64,000 nucleotides of DNA from Pseudomonadota bacterium (GTDB lineage: Bacteria > Pseudomonadota > Gammaproteobacteria > Burkholderiales > Burkholderiaceae_C): the NCBI GenBank assembly GCA_963205115.1, contig CAUJHV010000016.1, positions 116,997 through 180,996 on the forward strand, written 5' to 3'. This document shows, piece after piece, positions 17,391 through 26,285 of the stretch; the first letter of the stretch is position 1; each line of letters starts with the position of its first letter. Both the position numbers and the translations under genes were made by a program. The notes under the pieces were generated by a model. The model was not told the DNA's origin, did no database searches, and was given only the letters and a program-made list of their open reading frames with translations.

Positions 17391-18260
17391 TCAGCCCTTG
17401 GCCAGCAGCGACACCAGCTCCGGCACCAGCGCATCGGGCCCACCTTGGGCGAGCGCGGATTTCAGCGTCGACAACACGGCCGAGGCGACTTCGCGCCGTG
17501 CCTGCGCATCGGTGGCCATGGTCTCGTAGTAGCCCAGGTCCTTGGCGGCATTGGCCACCGAGAAGCGCAGGCCGCTGGTGTCCTGCGCCAGCAGATACGG
17601 TTTCAGGCGCTCCAGCGCGATGCCACCGCCGCCGCCCTTGGCCAGCACCTCGACGAAGGCCTCGGGCGCCACGCCGCTGCGCTGCGCGCAGGCCGCGGCT
17701 TCGGCCACCAGCGTGACCATGCCCAGCGACACATAGTTGTGCAGCAGCTTCATGCCGTGGCCCGCACCCACCGGGCCGACGTGTGTGATGTTCTCGGCGA
17801 AGCAGGCCAGCACTGGGCGCACCTGTTCCAGCAGTGCGGCGTCGCCACCCACGAGAAGATTCAGGCGGCCTTCGGCGGCCTCCTTGGGCGTGCGTGTCAT
17901 CGGCGCATCCAGGAAGCGCGAGCCCACCTGGCTAACGATCTGAGCCATGCGCTGCGTGGACGAGGGAATCGCCGTCGAACAATCGACCACGATGCTGCCC
18001 GGCCGCAGGCCTTCCAGCACACCGCCCGCGCCGGTGAGCACGGCCTCCACCTGGGGCGAACCGGTCACCACCAGGATCACCAGGTCCACACGCGCGGCCA
18101 GTTCCTTGGCGGTGGCCACACCCACCGCGCCGGCGGCCTTCAGGCCATCCAGCGGCTGGTTGCCCGGGTGCTCCAGCACCACCAGCTCGTGGCCTTTCTT
18201 CACCAGGTTGCTGGCAATGCCCAGCCCCATCATGCCCACGCCCACCATGCCGATCTTCAT
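17391..18260 (-). CDS. NAD(P)-dependent oxidoreductase, 3-hydroxyisobutyrate dehydrogenase family
   Basis: A 289-residue beta-hydroxyacid dehydrogenase with GMVGVGMMGLGIASNLVKKG at the N-terminus, the substrate motif DAPMTRTPKEAAEG and catalytic lysine in GHGMKLLHNY. AGGAGAT precedes ATG 18260, so the in-frame TTG at 18275 is not needed. It is co-directional with the hydratase-like gene upstream (43 bp apart). The replacement of the usual APVSGG by APMTRTP suggests an altered acid-binding loop. Substrate unknown. Confidence 0.87.
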   Translation of the reverse strand: MKIGMVGVGMMGLGIASNLVKKGHELVVLEHPGNQPLDGLKAAGAVGVATAKELAARVDLVILVVTGSPQVEAVLTGAGGVLEGLRPGSIVVDCSTAIPSSTQRMAQIVSQVGSRFLDAPMTRTPKEAAEGRLNLLVGGDAALLEQVRPVLACFAENITHVGPVGAGHGMKLLHNYVSLGMVTLVAEAAACAQRSGVAPEAFVEVLAKGGGGGIALERLKPYLLAQDTSGLRFSVANAAKDLGYYETMATDAQARREVASAVLSTLKSALAQGGPDALVPELVSLLAKG

Positions 18261-18303
18261 CACATCTCCTGTCAATATCTGTCGCGTGTCGAATCGATGG
18301 GCG

Positions 18304-19089
18304 CTAGACGAATCGCGCGCCGATGCGGCCGATCCAGCCGAAATCCGCCGTCACGCGCTGCCCCGGCAGGATCGCGATCGGTGGCACGCAGGCCCCCGTG
18401 GTCACGAATTGGCCGGCTTCGAGCGTGCGGCCGGTCGACGCCAGTTCGTTGGCCAGCCACACCAGCGCTTCCACCGGATCGCCCAGCACGTTGATGCCCA
18501 GGCCGTCGGGCTGGCGGCCGTCGCTGACCTGCGCCTGCACGCGCTGCGCGGGCAGCTGGTGCACGCGGTCGTCCAGCGGCACGCCGGTGCCCACCAGCAT
18601 GTCGTTGGTGCAGGCGCCGTCGGCGATCAGCTGGGCCTCGCCCGCCAGCTCGAACTGGCGGAAGCGCGAATCGGGCACCTCGATGCCGGGGTGCAGCGTG
18701 TCCACCGCGGCCAGCACCTCGGCACGCGTATAGGGCTGCGCGCGCGGCGCCAGCGCACGGCCGAAGCGGAAGACAAACTCGCACTCGGCCACGCGCATGC
18801 GGTTGTTCTTCAGCGGGATGGCGGCGCCATCCGCGCGCACGCGGCGCGCAAAGACGGGGCCCGCCAGCGGCCCGCTGACGGCGATGTGGCGCTGCCCGGC
18901 CACGCTGGTGGCGGCGATCTTCCAGCCCGCGATGCGGTCGCCGGTGACGGCCGCCCAGTGCGCCTGCACCGCGCGGCCTTCGTCCCGCGTGGCGGGTCGG
19001 CAGTCCGCAGGCAGTTCGTCCAGGTGCTGACCGGCTTGCCAGTGGCCCGCCAGCCAGCGCGCCGCCGCCAGGGCGGGTGAGGTATCCAT
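18304..19089 (-). CDS. 2-keto-4-pentenoate hydratase / fumarylacetoacetate hydrolase superfamily protein
   Basis: A 261-residue protein resembling MhpD/HpaH hydratases: RPATRDEGRAVQAHW, GWKIAATSVAGQRHI, a metal-binding pair in AECEFVFRFG, a later E in PGIEVPDSRF, and the ending GQRVTADFGWIGRIGARF. The family adds water to 2-hydroxypenta-2,4-dienoates or decarboxylates related oxo-acids. ATG 19089 has AGGA upstream; a longer frame to 19314 would overlap the aldehyde dehydrogenase gene. No ring-cleavage dioxygenase is adjacent, so it may act on a sugar-acid derived 2-keto-3-deoxy compound. Confidence 0.78.
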   Translation of the reverse strand: MDTSPALAAARWLAGHWQAGQHLDELPADCRPATRDEGRAVQAHWAAVTGDRIAGWKIAATSVAGQRHIAVSGPLAGPVFARRVRADGAAIPLKNNRMRVAECEFVFRFGRALAPRAQPYTRAEVLAAVDTLHPGIEVPDSRFRQFELAGEAQLIADGACTNDMLVGTGVPLDDRVHQLPAQRVQAQVSDGRQPDGLGINVLGDPVEALVWLANELASTGRTLEAGQFVTTGACVPPIAILPGQRVTADFGWIGRIGARFV

Positions 19090-19189
19090 GGTGTGTCCTG
19101 ACAAGTGATCGAGACGACGCCCTTGTCGCTTCGACGGGCTGCGCCCTGCAGGAGCGGCAAGCGCCGCGCCCTGCGGACCCGGCCACCCC

Positions 19190-20623
19190 TCAGCCATGGT
19201 AGTGGACAAGGGTCTTGGTGGCGCTGACCTCTTCCAGCGCCAGCAGGCCCTTTTCGCGGCCATGGCCGCTGCGTTTGGTCCCACCGAAAGGCAGTTCGAC
19301 ACCACCGCCGGCACCGTAGCAGTTCATGAAGACCTGCCCGGCCTTCACCGCCTTGGCCACGCGCTGCAGCCGGCCGGCGTTTTCCGTCCACACGGCGGCC
19401 AGCAGGCCGTAGTCCGTGCCGTTGGCCAGGCGGATGGCATCGGCCTCGTCGTCGAAAGGCATGGCCGCCAGCACGGGGCCGAAGACTTCCTCGCGCGCCA
19501 GCGGGTCCTGCCGCGGCACGGGCCCGAACAGCGTGGGCTTGACGTAGTAGCCGGTGACCGGCGCCTCCGGCGCGATGCGGCCTTCGGCCAGCACCGGGAT
19601 GCCGCTGGCGCGGGCCTGGTCGATATACCGCTGCACGCGGTCGCGCTGCGCGGCGTTCATCACCGGGCCGCAATCGAAGTCCATCTGCGGCGTGCCCACG
19701 CGCACCTGCGCGAAGAGTTCGGCCACCTGGCCCACGAAGCGGTCGTAGATCGATCGCTGCACCAGCAGGCGGCTGCCGGCCGTGCAGGTCTGCCCCGCGT
19801 TCTGCACGATGGCGCGCACGATGATGGGCGCGGCGCGCGCCGCATCCACGTCGTCGAAGACGATCTGCGGGCTCTTGCCGCCGAGTTCCAGCACGCACTT
19901 CACCGCATTGCGCGCGGCCGCCTGCTGCACCAGCGTGCCCACTTCGTTGGATCCGGTGAAGGAAATGAAGTCGATGCCCGGGTGCCCCGCCAGCGCCGCG
20001 CCCACCTCCTCACCCAGACCGGTGACGACATTCAGCGCACCTTCGGGCAGGCCGGCTTCGGTGGCGATGGCCGCAAAGCGCAGGGCCGACAGACTCGTGT
20101 CCTCGGCCGGCTTCAGCACCGTGGCATTGCCCATTGCCAGCGCGGGCGCGAGCGAGCGGCCCAGCATCTGCGCCGGGTAGTTCCAGGGAATGATGTGCGC
20201 GGTGACGCCCAGCGGCTCGCGCAGCAGGCTCACCTGGTGGCCGGAGAGGAAGGGAATCGTCTCGCCGTGCACCTTGTCGGCTGCGGCGCCATAGAACTCG
20301 AAATAACGCGCCAGCACCTTGATGTCGTTGCGCGCCGTGCTCATCGGCTTGCCGGTGTCGCGCGCCTCGATCTGCGCCAGTTCCTCTTCGTGCGCGAGCA
20401 CGGCTTCGCCGATGCGCATCAGGATGCGGCCGCGCTCGGTGCCGTTGAGCCGGCCCCACGCGCCTTCCGTGGCGGCACGCGCGGCAGCCACCGCCTCGTC
20501 GATCTCCCGCGCGCTGCCGCGCGGAATCTGGTCGAAAACCTCGCCGTCGGCCGGAGAGACCACCGGCAGCACGCGGCCGTCGTGGGCGGACAGCCAGCGG
20601 CCGCCGATGAACATCTGCTTCAC
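19190..20623 (-). CDS. aldehyde dehydrogenase family protein
   Basis: A 477-residue NAD(P)-dependent aldehyde dehydrogenase. The catalytic cysteine is in NAGQTCTAGSR, the general base glutamate in LELGGKSP, the Rossmann motif is FTGSNEVG, and the N169-type asparagine is in PWNYPAQM. I choose GTG 20623 because AGGAG lies five bases upstream; GTG 20629 would overlap that site. Shared-element copy C sits about 55-90 bp upstream. It is the first gene of the leftward run with the hydratase-like protein and HIBADH, which may form one operon (100 bp gap). Confidence 0.9.
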   Translation of the reverse strand: MKQMFIGGRWLSAHDGRVLPVVSPADGEVFDQIPRGSAREIDEAVAAARAATEGAWGRLNGTERGRILMRIGEAVLAHEEELAQIEARDTGKPMSTARNDIKVLARYFEFYGAAADKVHGETIPFLSGHQVSLLREPLGVTAHIIPWNYPAQMLGRSLAPALAMGNATVLKPAEDTSLSALRFAAIATEAGLPEGALNVVTGLGEEVGAALAGHPGIDFISFTGSNEVGTLVQQAAARNAVKCVLELGGKSPQIVFDDVDAARAAPIIVRAIVQNAGQTCTAGSRLLVQRSIYDRFVGQVAELFAQVRVGTPQMDFDCGPVMNAAQRDRVQRYIDQARASGIPVLAEGRIAPEAPVTGYYVKPTLFGPVPRQDPLAREEVFGPVLAAMPFDDEADAIRLANGTDYGLLAAVWTENAGRLQRVAKAVKAGQVFMNCYGAGGGVELPFGGTKRSGHGREKGLLALEEVSATKTLVHYHG

Positions 20624-20680
20624 ACGCACTCCTCACGCCTTGCTGGCGCCCGGGCACTGTAGGCAGCGAGGGCGCGAGGC

Positions 20681-20711
20681 GGAATCGGAATGTGGGCAAG
20701 GCGGGCTTGCG
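20681..20711 (-). promoter_or_regulatory. copy C of a shared promoter element
   Basis: On the minus strand toward the aldehyde dehydrogenase this reads CGCAAG-CCCGC-CTTGCCCACATTCCGATTCC. The GCAAG-N5-CTTGC inverted repeat and the CCA-N-ATTCCGAT flank match copy B near 14.04 kb; the GATTCC end also matches copy A near 2.4 kb. It lies about 55-90 bp before the gene start, in the 213-bp gap behind the AraC gene. Confidence 0.45.
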
Positions 20712-20836
20712 TGTGGGGCAAGGCTGGGGTGCACGACAGCCGACCGGTGATCGGGCTTGTGGAAGCTCGGCTGGCCCCAACCGGCGATGCGATCCAGGTG
20801 CACGACCGGCAAGGCCACCGCGCAAACCTTCGACAC

Positions 20837-21877
20837 CTACTGCTGCTCGAGCCCTTGTCGAACTTGCGGCATCCGACCCGCACGGCCCAGCGTCGCGGAG
20901 GGCAGCTCGCCGAATTGACGGCGGTAGTCGGTCGCAAACTGGCCCAGGTGGAAGAACCCCCAGCGCGCGGCCAGATCTTGCACGCCGGGTCCGCAGGCGT
21001 CTGCCGTCTTCAGCGCACGACGCACGGCGTTCAGGCGAATGGCGCGGTGGTAGCGCGCCGGGCTGATGGCCAGTTGGTCGCGAAAGCAATATTCCAGCTT
21101 GCGCGGGCTGGCACCCACCTGTTGGCAGACCTGAAGAATCGAGGGGGGCTCGTCGGACTCGCGGTGCATGAGTTCGCAAGCCTTGTCCACCACCCGGCGG
21201 CGGGCACCCACACTCTTCAGATCGTGGCCGTCGGCACGGTACTGCACTGGCAAAGCCACCGACAGCGACAGCAGGACCTTGTCGCGCAGCAGGCGCGACT
21301 GACCGGCATCGGACAACGCGGCTGGCCAGGCCTGGATGGCCGCGAGCACCTGCTCCAGCGCCGCATGCAACTCGCGCAGGCGCTGCTCGCCCAGCGGGAG
21401 CGCGATCTCCGCTTCGAGCCAGCGCGGCAGCTCGGCGTTGAACAGGCCCTGCCAGAGCTCCGTGAGCACCTGACCATCGACCACGGCGGCCAGGATGCGG
21501 AAGTCGTCGGGACAGCACATGTCCAGCGCCTGGCTGCGGCCGACCATGATGGCGTCGCTGCCGACCGCGTGGCCGCTGGTGAAGAGCTCGCCGCGCCGAC
21601 CTACCGGAAGACCGAACCCATAGCCGCCCAGCCCCACCTGGCCACGCTGGCGGACCTTGTGGCTGGTGCTTTCGCGCACCAGCTGCACGCCAGGCAACTG
21701 GATGTGCTGGAGGTGACCGACAAAGGGCCCGCCCGACAGTTGATCGTATTGCAGATGCCAGTGCGGTTGCGCCATCTGCCCGAGTTCATCGGCGTCGCGA
21801 ACGACCAGCTCGCGCAGCCAAGTGACCGCGGCTGGCGGGCTGCCAGGGGCCGCGTCGCTCGTCGGGCATGCACTCAT
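20837..21877 (-). CDS. AraC family transcriptional regulator
   Basis: A 346-residue AraC-type regulator. The C-terminal about 100 residues hold the two helix-turn-helix motifs (SILQVCQQVGASPRKLEYCF and VQDLAARWGFFHLGQFATDY, ending RRQFGELPS). The N-terminal part (GGPFVGHLQHIQLPGVQLVR, GLPVGRRGELFTSGH) fits the AraC-binding-like/FeaR sensor domain. I start at ATG 21877 because the longer frame to 22234 runs into the divergent GH3 gene. It is upstream of the aldehyde dehydrogenase on the same strand and divergent from GH3 (156 bp), so it may control either. Confidence 0.85.
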   Translation of the reverse strand: MSACPTSDAAPGSPPAAVTWLRELVVRDADELGQMAQPHWHLQYDQLSGGPFVGHLQHIQLPGVQLVRESTSHKVRQRGQVGLGGYGFGLPVGRRGELFTSGHAVGSDAIMVGRSQALDMCCPDDFRILAAVVDGQVLTELWQGLFNAELPRWLEAEIALPLGEQRLRELHAALEQVLAAIQAWPAALSDAGQSRLLRDKVLLSLSVALPVQYRADGHDLKSVGARRRVVDKACELMHRESDEPPSILQVCQQVGASPRKLEYCFRDQLAISPARYHRAIRLNAVRRALKTADACGPGVQDLAARWGFFHLGQFATDYRRQFGELPSATLGRAGRMPQVRQGLEQQ

Positions 21878-22033
21878 CGCCGGCAATGTACGTGATCTGC
21901 CGCGCCGCAGGCGCCAGCCCTCTTGCGGATGCAGCGGCTCCGCGACACCCGGGCGGGTGACGGGCGGTGGCCAGACCAGGTTCTGCGCGATTTCGATCAC
22001 TCGCCCCCGAAGTGCGACCCTACATTGCGGCGC

Positions 22034-23812
22034 ATGGTCTTGAATGCCCAGGGCAATACCTCTGCGCGCCCCAGCGCCCACGGCGTGCGCGCACCTGCAG
22101 GCCACGCCGCCGTGCTGGCCAGCTTGCGGCGCGCACCCTTTGCCCTGTCGGAGGCAGATGTCGGCTGGGTGACAGAGACGCTGCAGCGCCTGAGCCCGCT
22201 GCAGCGCCTGGCGCAGCTGTTCGTGCTGGAACACCCCGGCGGCGCGGCCACGGCAGCGTCAGAAGCCGCGCAGGAGGCCGGCGGGTATTTCTTCCAGGGC
22301 ATGGACGATCTCCCATCGCACCTGCGGGCCACGCGACGGCTGATCGAGCACTGCGCGATCCGGCCGCTGCTGTGCAGCGACCTCGAAGGCGGCCACTACG
22401 GCTCGCCGTTGATGACGCAGGCACCCAATGCGCTGGGACTCGCGGCCTGCGATGACCTCGAACTCAGCGCTGCCGTGGCCGGCGCCATCGCCGTCGAGGC
22501 ACGCGCGCTGAACCTGAACTGGTCGTTCACGCCGCAGGTCGATCTGGCGCTGAACCCGCGCAATCCCGTCGTGGGTACCCGCAGCTATGGCGACGATGTC
22601 CAGCAGGTCATCCGTCAGGCGCGCTGCCACGTCGCCACCTTCCGCGAGGCGGGCATCGCCACCACGGCCAAACACTGGCCCGGCGACGGCGTCGACGAAC
22701 GAGACCAGCATCTCGCCACCTCAGTCAACAGCCTGCCCGAGGCCGAGTGGCGCGCCAGCTATGGCCACATCTACCAGGAGCTGATCTCTGCCGGCGTGCT
22801 GGCGGTGATGATCGGCCACATCGCACTGCCGTGGCACGCCCGGGCCATGGGTGCGCAGGGCCGCGAGCTGGTACGCCCCGCTTCGCTGTCTTCGGGGCTG
22901 ATCAACGAGCTGCTGCGCGGCGAAATGGGCTTCAACGGCCTGGTGGTGAGCGATGCCTCGATGATGGCGGGTGCCGGCGATTGGGACCGCCGCGACCGCG
23001 TGGTGCCTGAGCTGGTCGCGCAGGGCTGCGACATCGTGCTGTTCAGCGACGACCTCGACGCCGACATCGCCAGCCTGCAGGCCGCGCTGCGCGACGGACG
23101 TCTCACGGCAGAGCGTGTCGACGAGGCGCTGCTGCGCATCCTGGGGATGAAGGCGGCGCTGGGGCTGCACCGCGACAGCCCGGCCACCGTCATGGCCGAC
23201 GCGCAACCGGATGCCCTTGCACGGGTGCGCGGGCATCACGACACCATGGCCGCAGCCGCCCGCGCCAGCATCACCCTGGTCAGGGACGAGGCCCGCCAGT
23301 TGCCGCTGGACCTGTCGCGAGGTCGCCGCATGGCGGTATTCATCGAGGCTCAGCGCGTGCACTTTCCCGGTCTGCAGCTGCGCCACTTCGAGCCTTTGCT
23401 GGCGGCGCTCGCACAAGCCGGATTCGAGCTGCGTGTGCACACCGCCGGGCAGGCCATGCCCGCGCGGACCGATACGGACGTGGTCCTGTACCTCGTCGGG
23501 CTCGAGGCCACGCCCACGCTGGCCCACATCGGCCTGGACTGGGTGGCGCTGCACGGCGACCCCATGGCGTCCATGCACCGCAGCTGGCACGACATACCCA
23601 CGGTGATGGTCTCGTTCGGCAATCCCTTCGGCTTGCTCGATGCGGGCGGCGTGCCGACCTACCTCAACGCCTACAGCGCCGGCGCAGCCGTGCAGCAGGC
23701 GGTGGCTGATGTGCTGCTGGGCCGCCACGTGGCATCCGGTCGCTCACCCGTGAATACCCGGGCCGCGGTTTGCGCGTTTTCGATCACCAGCGACAGCGAC
23801 CCCCGCCCATGA
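22034..23812 (+). CDS. glycoside hydrolase family 3 protein
   Basis: A 592-residue GH3 protein without a signal peptide, so probably cytoplasmic. The TIM-barrel domain (residues about 45-370) contains DLEGGHYGSP, KHWPGDGVDERDQHL (the conserved KH) and the nucleophile D307 in LVVSDASMM. The C-terminal half is a GH3 C-like alpha/beta sandwich. Such proteins act as beta-glucosidases, xylosidases or N-acetylglucosaminidases; the GDGVDERD loop differs from NagZ (GHG). I start at ATG 22034. A TonB-dependent receptor follows 61 bp downstream, pointing to uptake and cleavage of a glycoside. Confidence 0.85.
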   Translation: MVLNAQGNTSARPSAHGVRAPAGHAAVLASLRRAPFALSEADVGWVTETLQRLSPLQRLAQLFVLEHPGGAATAASEAAQEAGGYFFQGMDDLPSHLRATRRLIEHCAIRPLLCSDLEGGHYGSPLMTQAPNALGLAACDDLELSAAVAGAIAVEARALNLNWSFTPQVDLALNPRNPVVGTRSYGDDVQQVIRQARCHVATFREAGIATTAKHWPGDGVDERDQHLATSVNSLPEAEWRASYGHIYQELISAGVLAVMIGHIALPWHARAMGAQGRELVRPASLSSGLINELLRGEMGFNGLVVSDASMMAGAGDWDRRDRVVPELVAQGCDIVLFSDDLDADIASLQAALRDGRLTAERVDEALLRILGMKAALGLHRDSPATVMADAQPDALARVRGHHDTMAAAARASITLVRDEARQLPLDLSRGRRMAVFIEAQRVHFPGLQLRHFEPLLAALAQAGFELRVHTAGQAMPARTDTDVVLYLVGLEATPTLAHIGLDWVALHGDPMASMHRSWHDIPTVMVSFGNPFGLLDAGGVPTYLNAYSAGAAVQQAVADVLLGRHVASGRSPVNTRAAVCAFSITSDSDPRP

Positions 23813-23873
23813 TCGATATCACCGCGCCGCGGGACTGCCCAGGCGCCGCTGACCGTCAGAACCAGGAGACACG

Positions 23874-26201
23874 ATGAAATCGAGCGCCCACCGCATGCAG
23901 GCCCTGGCGGCCATGATCGCTGTCCTTGCCGCGCAAGGCGTGCTGGCCCAGCAGGCCCCGGCCACGGCCGACGCCAACGCGTCGGCCTCCCGGGACACCG
24001 CGCCTCAGCAGGTCACCATCACCGGCACCAAGCGCGTGACCAAGCTGCAGGAAACGCCCGTGTCGGTGACGGCCATCACCGGCGACGAAATCGCCGAGCG
24101 CGGCATCAAGAGCGCCGTGGACCTGGGCGCGCTGGTGCCCAACCTGCAGGTCGGCACCTCGACCTTCCACGACGCCACGCTGATCTCCATCCGCGGCATC
24201 GGCAGCTCGCAAAGCGCCGGCGAGCAGCCCGTGGCTTTCCACATCGACGGCGTCTACATGTCGCAACCGCAGGCGCCCAACGCGGTGTTCTTCGACCTCG
24301 AGCGCATCGAGGTGCTCAACGGCCCGCAAGGCACGCTGTGGGGCCGCAACACGCCCGCCGGCGCGATCAACGTCATCACCAACAAGCCCGGGCGCAAATT
24401 CGACGCCAGCGGACAGCTCACCCTGGGCAATTACGGTCTGGTCAATGTGCAGGGCATGATCAACGTCCCGCTGTCGGACGCTGCGGCATTCCGCGTGGCC
24501 ATGCTCAGCGAGACGCGCAAGGGCTACCGCAAGAACCTGGTTGCCGGCCAGCCCGACCTGATGGACGCCGACGACCTGGCGGTGCGCGCGCAGCTGCTGC
24601 TGCGCCCGTCCAGCAATCTCTCGGTGCTGCTGTCGGCCGATGCCTACCGCCGCCGCGCCACGGGTCCGGGCTACTACTGGCTGGGTTTCCAGGTGCCGGA
24701 GAACCCGTTCGAAGCGCGCACGCTGATGGACGACCAGCACGACCACGTCGACCAGCAGCGCGTGTCCGTGGAAGTCAACTACAAGCTCGCCAGCGCCACG
24801 CTGACCTCGCTGACGGCCTGGCGGCGCAACAAGTACGACACGATCTCTGACGCCTCTACGCCACCGTCCAACGGCGTGACGACCACCGTCGGCAGCTTCG
24901 TCGACTACTGGGACCGCGACCACTTCTTCAACGACACCAGCTCGGTGTCGCAGGAACTGCGACTGGCCAGCGACGGCAAGGGGCCGCTGCAGTGGCTGGG
25001 CGGTCTGTATTTCGAGGAAGCCAAGAGCGATGGCGGCGGCATCTTCGAATTCGGCTCCAAGGGCAACCCGCCGGTGATCGACGGCGCCGTCGTGTTCCAG
25101 AACCCCAGCAACGCCGTGCGGTCGCAGGCCGCCTTCGGCAACCTGCGCTATGCGCTGACCGCCGATATCGGCTTGGAGGCCGGGCTGCGCTACTCGGACG
25201 ACCACAAGAAGAACAGCAATGCGCTGCAAGGCGTGGTGCCCGGCCCCGACTATGTGCTGACCGACCGCGCCAGCCGGCGCCGCAGCGGCGAGGCCAGCTG
25301 GTCGCGCACGACCTGGAAGCTGGGTGCCGACTGGAAGCTCACGCCGACGAACTTTGTCTATGCCAGCGCGGGCACCGGCTTCAAGTCGGGTGCCATCAGC
25401 TTCGTCACCCTGGGCGGCGTGCGCACGCAGAAGAATGCCGATCCGGAAGATGTCACCTCGTTCGAGATCGGCTCGAAGAACGTGTTTGCCGATGGGCGTG
25501 TCAAGCTCAACGTCACCGCCTTCAATGCCACCTACAACAACCTGATCGTCGACAGCGTCATCTCCGACCCAGTCAACAACAACTTCGCCTTCGCATCCGT
25601 CAACTCCGGCAGCGCGCGCCTGCGCGGGCTGGAGGCGGACTTCATGGTCAAGGTCACCGATGCCTTCCGCATCGATGGCGGCCTGGGCCTGCTGAGCGCC
25701 AAGTACCTGACCTACCGCATGGCCACCGAAAGCCGGTTCGACGGCACGCCCACGGCCGCGCAATGTGCCAGGTGTTATGTCGACGCGACCACCGGCAAGC
25801 TGCTGTTCAATGCGGACGGCAACAGCCTGCCGCGTGCGCCGCGCTACAACATCCACGTGACGCCGTCGTTCAATGTCGCCGCGGCCGGAGGTGTGGTGAA
25901 GGCCTCGGTCACCTTGACCCGCCAGGGCAAGGTTTACTTCTCGGCTCTCAACGACGGCCTCAATGCCGTGCCGACATTCGGACGCCAGTACGCCGCCGAC
26001 AAGCAGGACGCCTACAACACCGTCGACGCATCCTTGCGCTACGACGGCGAGTTCGGCAAGCGCAGCTGGTTCGTGGAGCTGTGGGGCAAGAACCTCACCA
26101 ACAAGGTCTACATCAACGGCGTGCAGGAGTCACTGCCCAACATCTTCTCCAGCTACGGCACGCCGCGCACGCTGGGCGTGCGCATGGGCATGGGTCTTTG
26201 A
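23874..26201 (+). CDS. TonB-dependent outer-membrane receptor
   Basis: A 775-residue receptor. A signal peptide ends near VLAQQ; the N-terminal plug (residues about 40-160) has QQVTITGTKR as a TonB-box-like segment, ETPVSVTAITGDEI, SIRGIGSSQ and the plug end GPQGTLWGRNTPAGAINVIT. The remainder is a 22-strand barrel ending RTLGVRMGMGL, with a hydrophobic terminal strand. The type is one that commonly imports plant-derived compounds rather than siderophores, but the ligand cannot be read from sequence. GGAG precedes ATG 23874; it is probably co-transcribed with the GH3 gene. Confidence 0.88.
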   Translation: MKSSAHRMQALAAMIAVLAAQGVLAQQAPATADANASASRDTAPQQVTITGTKRVTKLQETPVSVTAITGDEIAERGIKSAVDLGALVPNLQVGTSTFHDATLISIRGIGSSQSAGEQPVAFHIDGVYMSQPQAPNAVFFDLERIEVLNGPQGTLWGRNTPAGAINVITNKPGRKFDASGQLTLGNYGLVNVQGMINVPLSDAAAFRVAMLSETRKGYRKNLVAGQPDLMDADDLAVRAQLLLRPSSNLSVLLSADAYRRRATGPGYYWLGFQVPENPFEARTLMDDQHDHVDQQRVSVEVNYKLASATLTSLTAWRRNKYDTISDASTPPSNGVTTTVGSFVDYWDRDHFFNDTSSVSQELRLASDGKGPLQWLGGLYFEEAKSDGGGIFEFGSKGNPPVIDGAVVFQNPSNAVRSQAAFGNLRYALTADIGLEAGLRYSDDHKKNSNALQGVVPGPDYVLTDRASRRRSGEASWSRTTWKLGADWKLTPTNFVYASAGTGFKSGAISFVTLGGVRTQKNADPEDVTSFEIGSKNVFADGRVKLNVTAFNATYNNLIVDSVISDPVNNNFAFASVNSGSARLRGLEADFMVKVTDAFRIDGGLGLLSAKYLTYRMATESRFDGTPTAAQCARCYVDATTGKLLFNADGNSLPRAPRYNIHVTPSFNVAAAGGVVKASVTLTRQGKVYFSALNDGLNAVPTFGRQYAADKQDAYNTVDASLRYDGEFGKRSWFVELWGKNLTNKVYINGVQESLPNIFSSYGTPRTLGVRMGMGL

Positions 26202-26285
26202 GCGGTCCGGGGCCGATGCGCGCGTACAGGCGCATCGGTACCGACCCGCGATGCCTGGCGCATCGCGGGGCATACGATCCGTGCC

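Noticed and set aside
17391..18260. Assignment of the HIBADH-like gene as D-apionate oxidoisomerase, given the ApnL-like neighbour.
   Set aside because: The sequence shows only the general beta-hydroxyacid dehydrogenase pattern; nothing in it points to that specific enzyme, so the generic name is kept.
23856..25856. A 666-codon minus-strand frame opposite the TonB-dependent receptor.
   Set aside because: Low-complexity V/G/A/R/H composition and no motifs; the plus-strand receptor is unmistakable.
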